Shown: positions 1 through 10,255 of the stretch, in pieces
Position numbering within the stretch: position 1 is the stretch's first letter
Layout: each line of letters begins with the position of its first letter
Origin: Yoonia sp.
GTDB lineage: Bacteria > Pseudomonadota > Alphaproteobacteria > Rhodobacterales > Rhodobacteraceae
Length of the DNA stretch: 64,000 nt
Direction of reading: 5' to 3'
NCBI GenBank assembly: GCA_029252195.1
Contig: JAQXBV010000092.1
Span: 25,202 to 89,201, forward strand
Program-made: the position numbers and the translations under genes
Notes under the pieces: model-generated
What the model was told of the DNA's origin: nothing
What the model saw: only the letters and a program-made list of their open reading frames with translations
Database searches by the model: none

Positions 1-514
1 ACCCGCACGGTTTGACACCAAGAAGCTCGAGAATATCTGCGGACAGCATATGGCGATCGCCGATGATGCTGCACTGCTGCATGAATTGAAGGGCTTCCTT
101 GCGGCAACGGGGGCCGCACCTTTGACAGAGGCCCAGTCTAATGGCGTCCTTGATGCGCTATATTGCCTAAAGGAACGATCCAAGACATTCCCAGAACTCA
201 TTGAAAAAGCAGAGTTTATCCTCACATCACGGCCGATTGCACCTGATGAGAAGGCTCAGGCGATGCTGACTAATGTATTCCGTGGTATACTGTCGGAATT
301 GACGCCGCAGCTGCAAAATGCTAGCTGGGATCGAGAAACGCTAGAGGCGGTTGTTTCAGAGGTGGCGATGAACCACGATATGAAACTTGGCAAGCTCGCA
401 GGGCCGCTTCGGGCGGCACTTGTGGGGCGCCCCGTATCTCCGAGCATATTTGACATGATGTTGGTTCTCGGTCGGCAAGAAACGATCGCGCGATTGACAG
501 ATGCCAGCGACTGA
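1..514 (+). CDS. gltX: Glutamyl-tRNA synthetase, C-terminal part (5' truncated by window edge)
   Basis: Frame open from base 2: [22 protein letters not shown]..., typical GltX C-terminal anticodon-binding region; stop at 514. Confidence 0.85.
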   Translation, partial: PARFDTKKLENICGQHMAIADDAALLHELKGFLAATGAAPLTEAQSNGVLDALYCLKERSKTFPELIEKAEFILTSRPIAPDEKAQAMLTNVFRGILSELTPQLQNASWDRETLEAVVSEVAMNHDMKLGKLAGPLRAALVGRPVSPSIFDMMLVLGRQETIARLTDASD

Positions 515-602
515 AACCATTTCGTTACGATTCATCGTTAACGAAAGGGGAGACAGAATTTGACACCCGCGAACCAGAACGGTTTGCGGCTTACTTTGGG
601 AA

Positions 603-1904
603 ATGAACATGGCAGAATCTACGAAAACCGCGACGCTGACAATTGATGGTCAGTCCTATGAATTGCCCATCTTCTCACCGACCGCAGGCCCCGATGTGAT
701 TGATATCCGCAAGCTTTATGCGCAGGCGGGCGTCTTTACATATGATCCGGGCTTCACCTCGACGGCGGCTTGCGACAGCACGATCACCTTTATTGACGGC
801 GACAAGGGCGAACTCTTGCACCGCGGCTATCCGATCGACCAGTTGGCTGGACAATCCCATTATCTCGAAGTGTGCTACGCGCTGCTTTATGGTGAATTGC
901 CCGACGCAGACCAGCTTGAAGCATTTGAAACGCTCGTCACCCGTCACACGATGATCCACGAGCAAATGCATATGTTCTTCCGCGGTTTCCGTCGCGATGC
1001 GCACCCGATGGCCACAATGGTGGGCGTTGTTGGGGCGATGTCGGCCTTCTACCACGATTCGACTGACATCGACGACCCGCATCAGCGCGAGGTTGCCTCG
1101 ATCCGTTTGATTGCGAAGATGCCGACGATTGCGGCGATGGCTTATAAATATTCTATCGGCCAACCCTTTGTTTATCCACGCAATGATCTGGATTACGCGG
1201 CGAACTTCTTGCACATGTGCTTCTCGGTGCCAGCCGAAGAATACCATGTGAACCCGGTGCTTGCCCGCGCGATGGACCGGATCTTTACGTTGCACGCCGA
1301 CCACGAGCAGAACGCTTCCACATCGACGGTGCGCCTCGCCTCTTCCTCTGGCGCGAACCCTTTCGCCTGTATCGCTGCGGGTATCGCCTGTCTTTGGGGC
1401 CCCGCGCATGGTGGCGCGAACCAAGCCTGCCTCGAAATGCTCAAGGAAATTGGCACGGTTGACCGCATTCCAGAGTTTATCGCACGTGCGAAAGACAAGA
1501 ATGACAGCTACCGCCTGATGGGCTTTGGCCACCGCGTTTACAAAAACTTCGATCCACGCGCGACCGTGCTGAAGCAATCCGCCGACGAGGTCCTTGAACT
1601 TTTGGGTGTCGAAAACAACCCGATCCTGCAGGTCGCCAAAGAGCTGGAGCGTCAGGCGCTGGCCGATCCGTATTTCGCCGAGAAAAAGCTGTTCCCGAAC
1701 GTCGATTTCTATTCGGGCATCATCCTTGAGGCCATGGGCTTCCCCACATCCATGTTCACTCCGGTCTTTGCCGTAGCGCGGACAGTGGGCTGGATTTCCC
1801 AGTGGAAAGAACAGCTTGCCGATCCACAACTCAAAATCGGTCGTCCACGCCAGTTGTATCTGGGCGAGACCACACGCGACTATGTCGATATCGAAAAGCG
1901 CTAA
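603..1904 (+). CDS. gltA: Citrate synthase (type II)
   Basis: 433 aa; motifs [44 protein letters not shown]. Start may be 603 or 609. Confidence 0.97.
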   Translation: MNMAESTKTATLTIDGQSYELPIFSPTAGPDVIDIRKLYAQAGVFTYDPGFTSTAACDSTITFIDGDKGELLHRGYPIDQLAGQSHYLEVCYALLYGELPDADQLEAFETLVTRHTMIHEQMHMFFRGFRRDAHPMATMVGVVGAMSAFYHDSTDIDDPHQREVASIRLIAKMPTIAAMAYKYSIGQPFVYPRNDLDYAANFLHMCFSVPAEEYHVNPVLARAMDRIFTLHADHEQNASTSTVRLASSSGANPFACIAAGIACLWGPAHGGANQACLEMLKEIGTVDRIPEFIARAKDKNDSYRLMGFGHRVYKNFDPRATVLKQSADEVLELLGVENNPILQVAKELERQALADPYFAEKKLFPNVDFYSGIILEAMGFPTSMFTPVFAVARTVGWISQWKEQLADPQLKIGRPRQLYLGETTRDYVDIEKR

Positions 1905-1936
1905 TAGAATGGGCCGCGATGTCGCGGCCCTATTCT
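1904..1936 (+). terminator. Hairpin after gltA (AGAAT.GGGCCGCGA tg TCGCGGCCC.ATTCT)
   Basis: Long GC-rich inverted repeat directly after the gltA stop; short T-rich tail. Confidence 0.5.
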
Positions 1937-1937
1937 T

Positions 1938-2435
1938 GTGATGCTCCAGACAGACCGCCTCATACTGCGCGCCGCGCGGCAGGGTGATTTGCAGGATATG
2001 TTTGCAATCTATTCTGACCCGCGGGCGATGCGGTATTGGTCCACCACCCCCCACGAGACCCCTACCGTGACCCAAGAAAAGCTGACCCGCATGATCGCGG
2101 GGGCGACGGATCGTCTGGTCTATTTCGTGATTGAAATGGACGGACGCGTCATTGGCACGGCCGGCATGCATAAACCCGACGAGGTCGGCTTCATCCTGCA
2201 TCCTGACTATTGGCGGCTAGGTATCGTGACTGAAGCCATGGGCGCGATCATTCCGCATCTCTTTGCTGTCTCCAAGGTCCAACAACTGACCGCAGACGCT
2301 GATCCCGAAAACACCGCCTCGGTCAATTGTTTGAAAAAGCTAGGGTTTCAAGAAACACACCGCGCCAAGAACACTTTCTTCATCAACGGTGTCTGGTCCG
2401 ATAGCGTCTACCTCGCGCTGCCGCGCCCCGCTTGA
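1938..2435 (+). CDS. GNAT family N-acetyltransferase (RimJ/RimL-like)
   Basis: 165 aa; MLQTDRLILRAARQGDLQDMFAIYSDPRAMRYW ... NTASVNCLKKLGF. Confidence 0.9.
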   Translation: MMLQTDRLILRAARQGDLQDMFAIYSDPRAMRYWSTTPHETPTVTQEKLTRMIAGATDRLVYFVIEMDGRVIGTAGMHKPDEVGFILHPDYWRLGIVTEAMGAIIPHLFAVSKVQQLTADADPENTASVNCLKKLGFQETHRAKNTFFINGVWSDSVYLALPRPA

Positions 2436-2613
2436 TCCCCACACTTCTGCACGCTCCACTACGCCCACGGATCGCAGTTCACCGAGGCGTCGCCGCCCCA
2501 AATGGGGCACGCTAAACCTGTCATTGGCATCGAAACGGCTCTGAATGATTTCAGTCGGACGACAAGGGCGACCATCACCACAATCGGACCGACGACGGAA
2601 AAGGACCACGCCC

Positions 2614-3126
2614 ATGACACGCGATGTCATTTCGCTGACCATTCCTGATTTATCTCAATTCACCAAGGCCTTACGAGCTGATCTTTTGTCGCGTGACGCG
2701 ATCCCCAGTCATGCAAGCCTGCTCTCGGCCATCTCAAAAGCTGCGGGTTACGACAATCACCAGCACCTCAAAGCCAGTAAACCGCAGACCAGCTACCCGC
2801 AATTGACCAAAGCGCTGCGCGCCTTTGATCCGCCGGGTATCATGGTGCATTGGCCCAAGCAGACGACAACTCAAGGGCTATGCCTCTTCGCATTCTGGGT
2901 CCAGTTTCCTGCCAACCTCGATCTCTCCGAAAAAGAGATCAACGCGGTCTTAAAGGCAGGTCACGGCTTTGGTGACCATCCGCTTTTGCGGCGCTCGCTC
3001 ATCGACCACAAGCTATTGACCCGGACTCTGGATGGCAAAATTTACCGCCGCATTGAGCGCGCGCCGCCTCAAGCCGCCCGCACGCTCATCGCCGAGATCG
3101 GCAAACGCCGCGCTACTGCCCCTTAA
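2614..3126 (+). CDS. DUF2087-like protein with extra N-terminal domain
   Basis: ATG at 2614 inside ORF 2545..3126. C-terminal part (LSEKEINAVLKAGHGFGDHPLLRRSLIDHKLLTRTLDGKIYRRI) has the DUF2087 pattern. Confidence 0.65.
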   Translation: MTRDVISLTIPDLSQFTKALRADLLSRDAIPSHASLLSAISKAAGYDNHQHLKASKPQTSYPQLTKALRAFDPPGIMVHWPKQTTTQGLCLFAFWVQFPANLDLSEKEINAVLKAGHGFGDHPLLRRSLIDHKLLTRTLDGKIYRRIERAPPQAARTLIAEIGKRRATAP

Positions 3127-3889
3127 AGGCCGCAGGGCGTTTTTCCAAAAAGGCCGTAACCCCTTCCATAAAGTCGTGGGTCACGCCACATTTGCCCTGC
3201 AATTTTGCCTCCAAGGCCAATTGCTCGTCGAGCGTATGGTCAAATGACGTGCGGATCGCCGTCTTGAGATGTGCATAGGCCGCCGTCGGACCTTTGGCCA
3301 AATGCCCTGCCCGCGCCTGCCAATAGGCCGCAAATTCGGGGGCGGGAATGGCCTCGTAAATCATGCCCCACTCCGCTGCTTGTCTGGCGCTAATCTTATC
3401 CGCAAATAGTGCTGCCCCCATGGCCCGCGCAGAGCCGATCTGGCGCGGCAACCAATAGGTGCCCCCCGCATCTGGGATCAATCCGATCCGCGTGAAGGCC
3501 TGCAAAAAGAAGGCGTCCTCAGAGGCGATCACCACATCTGCCGCCAGCGCCAGATTGGCGCCAGCCCCTGCCGCAGGGCCGTTCACAGCCGATATCGTCG
3601 GGACCTTACAGTCGAAGATCGATTTGAGCATCGGGACATATTCGTCCCGCAACGTGCCCTCAAAATCGAGCGACGCACTGACGCCGCTGTCGCTGAGATC
3701 CTGGCCCGAACAAAACGAGCGCCCTGCCCCTGTTAACACAATGCAACGTGCCGTCGCTTCGGCCGTCTTCACCGCTTGCGTGATCTCAATGCGCATCTGC
3801 TTATTGAGCGCATTCATCACGTCGGGTCGATTAAGCGTGATGACGCCAACGCCGCTTTGGATGTCTAGAGTAAGTGTTTGATAGTCCAT
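3113..3889 (-). CDS. Enoyl-CoA hydratase/isomerase family (PaaG-like)
   Basis: MDYQTLTLDIQSGVGVITLNRPDVMNALN...; CIVLTGAGRSFCSGQDL; start taken at internal Met of ORF 3113..3976. Confidence 0.9.
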   Translation of the reverse strand: MDYQTLTLDIQSGVGVITLNRPDVMNALNKQMRIEITQAVKTAEATARCIVLTGAGRSFCSGQDLSDSGVSASLDFEGTLRDEYVPMLKSIFDCKVPTISAVNGPAAGAGANLALAADVVIASEDAFFLQAFTRIGLIPDAGGTYWLPRQIGSARAMGAALFADKISARQAAEWGMIYEAIPAPEFAAYWQARAGHLAKGPTAAYAHLKTAIRTSFDHTLDEQLALEAKLQGKCGVTHDFMEGVTAFLEKRPAAFKGQ

Positions 3890-3956
3890 GTGCCGCACCT
3901 CTAAAAGTTGCAGCCATTTTAACTTGGCAAATGGCAAGGCAAAGCGCGACGGAGCG

Positions 3957-4400
3957 TCAGTCGCGCAAGATTTCATTCAGGCGCGCTTGTTCGGCCTCGC
4001 TCAGCGTTGCACTGCGGGTGTCATTGCGACGCCGCACCGTCAGTGCGCCCAAAACCAGTGCCATTAGCAGCATCGCGGGGCCTGCACCCCAAAGCAGCCA
4101 GTTGGACCCGTTCGCCATAGGCTTCAGCAGGATATATTCGCCGTAACGCTGCACCATATAGTCGACGGCTTGCGCATCGGTGTCGCCAGCTGTGATCCGT
4201 TCGCGCAAGATAATCCGCAGCTCCTTCGAGAGCGCCGCATGGGATTCGTCAATGCTCTCGTTGCGGCAGATCGGGCACCGCAGCCCTGTCGAAAGCTCGC
4301 GCGCCCGCGCTTCCAGCACAGGGTCTGCGAGCATTTCTGATGGCTCGACCGCCCAGACAGGTCCCGCCAGCGCGCAAAGAAGAACGAGCAGACGAATCAT
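3957..4400 (-). CDS. ccmH: Cytochrome c-type biogenesis protein CcmH
   Basis: 147 aa with LRCPICRNESIDESHA heme-lyase motif; ATGA overlap with ccmF. Confidence 0.95.
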   Translation of the reverse strand: MIRLLVLLCALAGPVWAVEPSEMLADPVLEARARELSTGLRCPICRNESIDESHAALSKELRIILRERITAGDTDAQAVDYMVQRYGEYILLKPMANGSNWLLWGAGPAMLLMALVLGALTVRRRNDTRSATLSEAEQARLNEILRD

Positions 4401-6367
4401 GCCTTAACCGCATTTTGAACAGGCTTTGCCGCTCCGGCCGCCATGCGCAGCCTGCGGTCCATCAAGGAGAACAGCCCGCCAAGCGCCATCAACATCGCCC
4501 CGCCCCAAATCCAATTAGCAAAGGGTTTGATGTACACGCGGACGGTATATCCACCGCCGTCTTGCGGATCACCGATCACCACATAGATGTCGCGTAATAT
4601 CCCGTTGCGAATTGCGGCCTCTGTGGTGGGCATATCCGCGACGGGGTAATACCGCTTCTCGGGAAACAGCACGGTTACGTCGCTTTCTCCCTTGAACACC
4701 GCGACTTCGCCCATTGTCGTGCGATAGTTCGGACCGTCAAATTCAGTCACGTCGCGCAGTTCAAAGGAATAGCTGCCAACGTCAAACCGTTCGCCGATTT
4801 GCGTGACGCGGATATCTTCTTGCTGCCATGCCGTAATGCCCGCCACGCCAAAGACCATGATCCCCAAACCGATATGCGCCGCAGCCTTGCCCCAATCCGC
4901 ACCGGGCAAACGGGTCAAGCGGCCCAGACGGTCGCCCATGCTCCCACGCCCTGTCCGCTGCGCCATGTCGACTATCGCGCCCATGACCGCCCAAGCGCCA
5001 AGTGCTGTGCCGACCGGCCCCAAGGCCGAGCGGCCGGATTGCATAGCATAAGCGAGGCACCCCAACGCAAGCGCCAGAATGGCGAACGGCCATACCAGCC
5101 TCCAAACCTTACCAAGCGAGGCGCGCTTCCATGACAGCATCGACCCAAGCGGCAATACAAGTGCCAGCGCAACCATGAACGGCGTGAAGGCTGCATCAAA
5201 GAATGGCGGCCCGACAGACAACGTGCGGCCAAAAGTAAGCTCCGCAATCAAGGGCCAAATCGTGCCAATAAAGACCACAAAGGCACTGACCGCCAACAAG
5301 ATATTGTTGAGCACCAGCCCGCTTTCACGGCTCACAGCGCCGAAAATGCCCTTAGCCTCCAGCGTGCCTGCGCGCGCGGCGTAAAGGGTCAATGCGCCGC
5401 CCGTAAAGACCCCGAGAATGATCAGGATAAACACGCCCCGTTCGGGATCGTTGGCGAACGCATGCACCGAGGTCAGCACGCCCGAACGTACGATAAATGT
5501 CCCCAACAGCGAGAAGCCAAAAGCAAGGATCGCCAGCAAAACTGTCCAGCTTTTCAACGCCTCGCGCCTCTCGACCACGATGGCCGAATGGAGCAATGCC
5601 GCCGCAATCAACCATGGCATGAACGATGCGTTCTCAACCGGATCCCAAAACCAGAAACCGCCCCAGCCAAGCTCGTAATAGGCCCACCAGCTTCCCAGCG
5701 CGATGCCGACAGTCAGGAACATCCAAGCCGCCAGCGTCCAAGGGCGCACCCAACGAGCCCAAGCCGCATCAACACGCCCCTCAATCAGGGCGGCCACGGC
5801 AAAGGAAAACGACATGCTCAGGCCAACATAGCCGAGATACAGGAAGGGCGGGTGAAACGCCAAACCGGGGTCTTGCAGCAATGGATTGAGGTCCAAACCA
5901 TTCAGCGGCGGCACCGCAAGACGTAAAAACGGGTTCGAGGTCAGCAAGATGAACAGATAGAACGCAACCGAAATCGCAGCCTGCACCGACAGCACTCGCG
6001 CGCGCAAACGGTCCGGCAATCCGCCACCAAACCACGCTGCAGAGGCGCCAAAGAGCGTGAGGATAAACACCCACAAAAGCATGGATCCCTCGTGGTTTCC
6101 CCAAACCCCGCTGATTTTGTAGATAAGTGGTTTGGCCGTGTGGGAGTTGTTATAAACCAAGGCCAGCGAGAAATCCGACTGGATAAACGCCCACATCAAA
6201 ACCCCAAACGAGAACCCCACCAAGATGACTTGGCTGGTCGCTGCAGGTTCGGCAATTGCCATCCATGATCGCCTGCCCGTCGGTGCCCCGACCATTGGCA
6301 AGATCATTTGGACTAGTGCGACCCCGAGAGCGAGAATCAGCGCGAAGTGTGCAAGTTCATTCAACAT
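4397..6367 (-). CDS. ccmF: Heme lyase CcmF/NrfE family
   Basis: 656 aa polytopic protein; WGNHEGSMLLW, GWGGFWFWDPVENASFMPWL. Confidence 0.97.
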   Translation of the reverse strand: MLNELAHFALILALGVALVQMILPMVGAPTGRRSWMAIAEPAATSQVILVGFSFGVLMWAFIQSDFSLALVYNNSHTAKPLIYKISGVWGNHEGSMLLWVFILTLFGASAAWFGGGLPDRLRARVLSVQAAISVAFYLFILLTSNPFLRLAVPPLNGLDLNPLLQDPGLAFHPPFLYLGYVGLSMSFSFAVAALIEGRVDAAWARWVRPWTLAAWMFLTVGIALGSWWAYYELGWGGFWFWDPVENASFMPWLIAAALLHSAIVVERREALKSWTVLLAILAFGFSLLGTFIVRSGVLTSVHAFANDPERGVFILIILGVFTGGALTLYAARAGTLEAKGIFGAVSRESGLVLNNILLAVSAFVVFIGTIWPLIAELTFGRTLSVGPPFFDAAFTPFMVALALVLPLGSMLSWKRASLGKVWRLVWPFAILALALGCLAYAMQSGRSALGPVGTALGAWAVMGAIVDMAQRTGRGSMGDRLGRLTRLPGADWGKAAAHIGLGIMVFGVAGITAWQQEDIRVTQIGERFDVGSYSFELRDVTEFDGPNYRTTMGEVAVFKGESDVTVLFPEKRYYPVADMPTTEAAIRNGILRDIYVVIGDPQDGGGYTVRVYIKPFANWIWGGAMLMALGGLFSLMDRRLRMAAGAAKPVQNAVKA

Positions 6368-6453
6368 GGTGAATGTTTACGCGATAATGGACCCAAACAA
6401 CATATCAGAGTGATCAAATGTTTTTGTACTGAACCGCGCAAATCGCCGCAGGC

Positions 6454-6648
6454 TTAGCCCACCAAACCACCTTGCACAGCGTAGGTCAGCACAGCCATCA
6501 GTATTCCGCCAATAATCAGTCGCACAAGCCAGCTTAACGCATCTTCAATCGCTCCCAGCCGCACGCTGACATTGCCCCGATGCACATCGTCAACAGCATT
6601 ACGGGTTTCCAGCGCCGACAGCCGACGTTCTAAATCAAGCGGATCCAT
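6454..6648 (-). CDS. Small coiled-coil plus single-TM protein, XhlA-like, in lysis cassette
   Basis: 64 aa; LERRLSALETRNAV...LGAIEDALSWLVRLIIGGILMAVLTYAV; overlaps the holin gene by 14 bp. Confidence 0.6.
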   Translation of the reverse strand: MDPLDLERRLSALETRNAVDDVHRGNVSVRLGAIEDALSWLVRLIIGGILMAVLTYAVQGGLVG

Positions 6649-7156
6649 TTTGGGCCTGCCAATCCATTAAAGCTGCATTGCCTGTGGCGTCGATCGCAGA
6701 CGCACCCTGTGGTGGTCCCGCCAGCGCGGGCTGCGCAGCGGTCACGGCCTTTGCGATCGTCGCCTGAAACTCCTGCCCCTTAACCTGATAGCGCGCCCCG
6801 AAGTAAAAGCTCACAATCGCGCCCATCAGACACCAGAGCGGTTCTGGCACCAAGGCCACGCCAACCATACGGGACCCGAACCATTCGGGGTCAACCATCG
6901 CGGCGACAAACAAGGCGATCGTTCCCAAGGCAAGGAGCGGGCGCGGCAACCGGTTTAGCCCGTCCACAAAGCGGTCGAAACCGCCACGTGCAGTGCGGTC
7001 AAACTCAGTCGCAAATTGGGTCAGCGCCGCCGCTTGTTGATCTGTCTCGCGCGCAGCCGCCTTCTCAGCGTTTTGACGAAAGACCTCGACCGTCTCGACA
7101 ACACCATTGCGACTGCCGCCAAAAACCAAGGTCATCAAATGTCCAATCACCCCCAT
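6635..7156 (-). CDS. Holin family protein (GTA/phage type)
   Basis: 173 aa; MGVIGHLMTLVFGGSRNGVVETVEVFRQNAEKAAARE...PRPLLALGTIALFVAAMVDPEWF...MGAIVSFYFGARYQ. Confidence 0.8.
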   Translation of the reverse strand: MGVIGHLMTLVFGGSRNGVVETVEVFRQNAEKAAARETDQQAAALTQFATEFDRTARGGFDRFVDGLNRLPRPLLALGTIALFVAAMVDPEWFGSRMVGVALVPEPLWCLMGAIVSFYFGARYQVKGQEFQATIAKAVTAAQPALAGPPQGASAIDATGNAALMDWQAQNGSA

Positions 7157-7758
7157 GCTGCGGTCCTTTCCTGATGTGCGGCTGCACTTAAATGATATTT
7201 CGGTGACACAAAGACCTCTGCGCGGGCGATCCAGCCCCCCTTGCCGCCATCTTTTCGGCGGGCATATTTACGGCTGGCACTGCGCGCATCGGCGAGCGCG
7301 TAATAGTAATTGCGCCGCGCGATACCGTAGGCATCAACGAAGTGGTCGGGGGCTGCGGCCATAGCTTGGGCGGCGGCCTTTGCGGTTTGCGGGCCGATCA
7401 CTCCGTCCACCGCAACAGAAAGCCGCATCTGATTGAGCTAGCGTTGCAGGATTTTCACCGCATTGCTGCCCGCGTTCACATACATGTCAAAAACGCTCGC
7501 CTGCACGGGAGAGGGCAAATGATCCAGTTTCGGTTTGTGAAAATACTCGTCGATGAAAATTTGCAAGGCGCGCTGTGCGGTCAGAACCTTGACGTCATCG
7601 GCGTCGATCACCCCGTCACCGTTCAGATCGAGCCCCAACCGGCGCATCGTGTGCACCGTCACCCCGTGGTTTGTCGCCCCACCAGGATCATCGGGATCGT
7701 TCAAATATTCACCCTCGCGGGCCAGAATATCTTGGGCAATAGCTTGCACAGTTTGCAT
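7147..7758 (-). pseudogene. Holin-associated N-acetylmuramidase (GH108 plus peptidoglycan-binding) interrupted by in-frame TAG
   Basis: ORFs 7438..7758 (AREGEYLNDPDDPGGATNHGVT...SNAVKILQR) and 7147..7428 (MRLSVAVDGVIGPQTAKAAA...) are in the same frame, separated only by TAG CTC AAT CAG; stop at 7438-7440. Confidence 0.8.
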
Positions 7759-7803
7759 GGCGCACCTCTCGTCGTTATCCAGACGAAGATGCGGTGCAAT
7801 TCG

Positions 7804-8262
7804 TTAATTGGTTGCGTCAGCACCGTCCGGTTCGACGTAAATCCCTTGCTCCTTCAGCGCGTCAATCACCTCTTTCGGCATGTAGGTCTCGTCATGTTTG
7901 GCAAGAATTTCAACAGCTTCGAAGGTGCCGTTCACAAGGTTACCCTGCCCGACCATGCCCTGCTTTTCCGCAAACAGATCCGGCAGAATACCCGCGTAAG
8001 TCACCGGAATCGAGGCCCCGCCATCGGTCACAACAAACGAGACCTCATGCCCATTGCCGCGCTTGATCGAGCCTTCCTCAACCAAACCACCAATCCGAAA
8101 GGTCTCGTTTGGAGACGGGGGTTGAGCCGCCACTTCGCTGGGTGAGCGAAAATAATTGATCCCGTCGCGCATGGCATAACCAATCAGGCCCGTCGACAAG
8201 GCCAGCGCGACAAATGCCAGAACAATGACCTGAATGCGCCGCTTTTTCTTGAGGCCGTTCAT
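7804..8262 (-). CDS. ccmE: Cytochrome c maturation protein CcmE
   Basis: 152 aa; [47 protein letters not shown]. Confidence 0.96.
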   Translation of the reverse strand: MNGLKKKRRIQVIVLAFVALALSTGLIGYAMRDGINYFRSPSEVAAQPPSPNETFRIGGLVEEGSIKRGNGHEVSFVVTDGGASIPVTYAGILPDLFAEKQGMVGQGNLVNGTFEAVEILAKHDETYMPKEVIDALKEQGIYVEPDGADATN

Positions 8263-9287
8263 GGGTAAACTGGGGCAGCCATCAGACCAGCCGTCTCTTC
8301 AAGGCCGAGCATCAAATTGGCATTCTGCAACGCCTGTCCGCTCGATCCTTTGGTCAGGTTATCAAGCGTCGCCACAACCATAGCGCGGCCGCCAATACGG
8401 TCAGCAACCAAACCGATATGGCAGAAATTACTGGCACGAACATGTTTGATCGCAGGGGTTTCGCCAAATGGCAGAACCTTGATAAAGGTCTCCGCTTCAT
8501 AAGCTTTTGCGAGCGTCTCATGGATCGTTCTTGCGTCCCCATCAACATAGACCGTCGCCAAAATCCCGCGGTTTGCAGGGATCAAATGCGGCGTGAATTG
8601 CACCCGTACGGGGCGACCTGCGATCGCACTGAACTCTTGATCAAACTCGCCCAAGTGGCGGTGGGTCCCGCCCATCGCATAGCCATGTGCGTTTTCCGAC
8701 AACTCCGCATGCAACAGGTTCTCCTTCAACGCGCGCCCCGCACCGGAAACCGCCGCCAGCAGATCAATCACAATCCGGTCGAGATCAATCACACCAGCCG
8801 CAATCAGTGGACGCAGCGCATATTGGCCTGTCGCGGCATTACAGCCCGTTCCCGCCACAAGACGCGCACCGCGGATCTCTTCGCGGTAAAACTCGGTGAG
8901 ACCGTAAACTGCGGTCTTTTGCAACTCGACTGCGGCATGCTCCTGACCATACCACTTCTTATAGTCGGCAGGATCGCGCAGCCGGAAGTCGGCGGACAAA
9001 TCGACCACTTTCACCGACGCAGGCAACGCGGCGATCACCTCTTGCGACGTGGCATGTGGCAAGGCGCAAAACACCAAGTCGATGTCATCAAAGTTGACAT
9101 CCTCGATCGTCGTCAGGCGCGGCAGGTCCATATGCCGCAGATGCGGATAAACCTCGGACATGGCCATTCCCGCCTTGGAGTTCCCCGAAAGCGCAACGAT
9201 TTTCATCTCAGGATGGACCGCAATCAGCCGCACCAATTCCGCGCCCGTGTACCCTGATGCGCCCAAAATGGCGACGTTCTTAGTCAT
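8259..9287 (-). CDS. argC: N-acetyl-gamma-glutamyl-phosphate reductase
   Basis: 342 aa; [45 protein letters not shown]. Confidence 0.96.
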   Translation of the reverse strand: MTKNVAILGASGYTGAELVRLIAVHPEMKIVALSGNSKAGMAMSEVYPHLRHMDLPRLTTIEDVNFDDIDLVFCALPHATSQEVIAALPASVKVVDLSADFRLRDPADYKKWYGQEHAAVELQKTAVYGLTEFYREEIRGARLVAGTGCNAATGQYALRPLIAAGVIDLDRIVIDLLAAVSGAGRALKENLLHAELSENAHGYAMGGTHRHLGEFDQEFSAIAGRPVRVQFTPHLIPANRGILATVYVDGDARTIHETLAKAYEAETFIKVLPFGETPAIKHVRASNFCHIGLVADRIGGRAMVVATLDNLTKGSSGQALQNANLMLGLEETAGLMAAPVYP

Positions 9288-9339
9288 GGTCGATTTCCCC
9301 TTTTCAGGTTGACGTGTTACGGGTGAAGGTAAAAATTAA

Positions 9340-10152
9340 TCACGCAGATTCAAATGTGATCTGACGCCGCAGGAACTGCGTCGCACGCGATGAGACCTTT
9401 TTCGGGTCACCTGTCGTCAGAAACGTGCTCTTTGTCCCCTTCCCGATCATCTCTGGACGTCGGGCAAGATAGTCGGCAAGGCTTTCGGCGACCAGATTGG
9501 CTTGGCTCAACACGCGGACATCAGGGCCAAGTGCTTCTTGGAACACGTTCTCCATCAACGGATAATGGGTGCAGCCCAAAATCGCTGCATCAGGGGTGGG
9601 CATCTTGCGCTTCAGCGCATCAACATGGCTGCGCACCAAGGCCTCGGCCAGAACGTAATCACCATCTTCGATCGCATCGACAACGCCGCCGCACGCCTGT
9701 GACTCCACATCGACACCAATCGCACGAAACGCCAGTTCACGCTGGAACGCACGGCTGCTGACCGTCGCGGGGGTTGCAAAAAGCGCCACATGCTTAACCG
9801 CAACTTCACGCGGCGGCGAGTTATCGCCCCACTGCCGCTCGGTCAGCGCTTCGATCAGGGGCACGAATACACCCAGAACACGTTTATCTTTCGGGATCCA
9901 ACTCTCTTGCATCCGACGCAAGGCAGCCGCACTCGCCGTGTTGCAGGCCAAAATGACAAGATCACAGCCCTCGTCAAACAAGCGCTGCACAGCGGCAGTC
10001 GTCAGGTTGTAAATGTCATCTGGAGTGCGCACACCGTAAGGGGCATGAGCACTGTCACCCAAGTAAACGAACGGCACGTCAGGCAACCGCTTTTGGACCG
10101 CATCCAAGACGGTCAAACCGCCCAAACCACTGTCGAAAATACCTACTGCCAT
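9340..10152 (-). CDS. murI: Glutamate racemase
   Basis: 270 aa; [46 protein letters not shown]. Confidence 0.95.
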   Translation of the reverse strand: MAVGIFDSGLGGLTVLDAVQKRLPDVPFVYLGDSAHAPYGVRTPDDIYNLTTAAVQRLFDEGCDLVILACNTASAAALRRMQESWIPKDKRVLGVFVPLIEALTERQWGDNSPPREVAVKHVALFATPATVSSRAFQRELAFRAIGVDVESQACGGVVDAIEDGDYVLAEALVRSHVDALKRKMPTPDAAILGCTHYPLMENVFQEALGPDVRVLSQANLVAESLADYLARRPEMIGKGTKSTFLTTGDPKKVSSRATQFLRRQITFESA

Positions 10153-10255
10153 TGTCCCGCGCCCTTAATGTTATCGCGCGTCCTTCACGAGGGACGCTTG
10201 CTTGACTTGCCCCCAACAATACGACCTCCCGACGCATAAATCCACGGGCGAAATA

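Noticed and set aside
675-2201. 508-aa ORF on minus strand opposite gltA
   Set aside because: Shadow ORF in GC-rich coding DNA; low-complexity His/Arg/Val-rich translation and gltA on the other strand is certain.
7342-8145. 267-aa plus-strand ORF opposite the muramidase and ccmE
   Set aside because: Runs antisense through two recognised genes; no independent coding signal.
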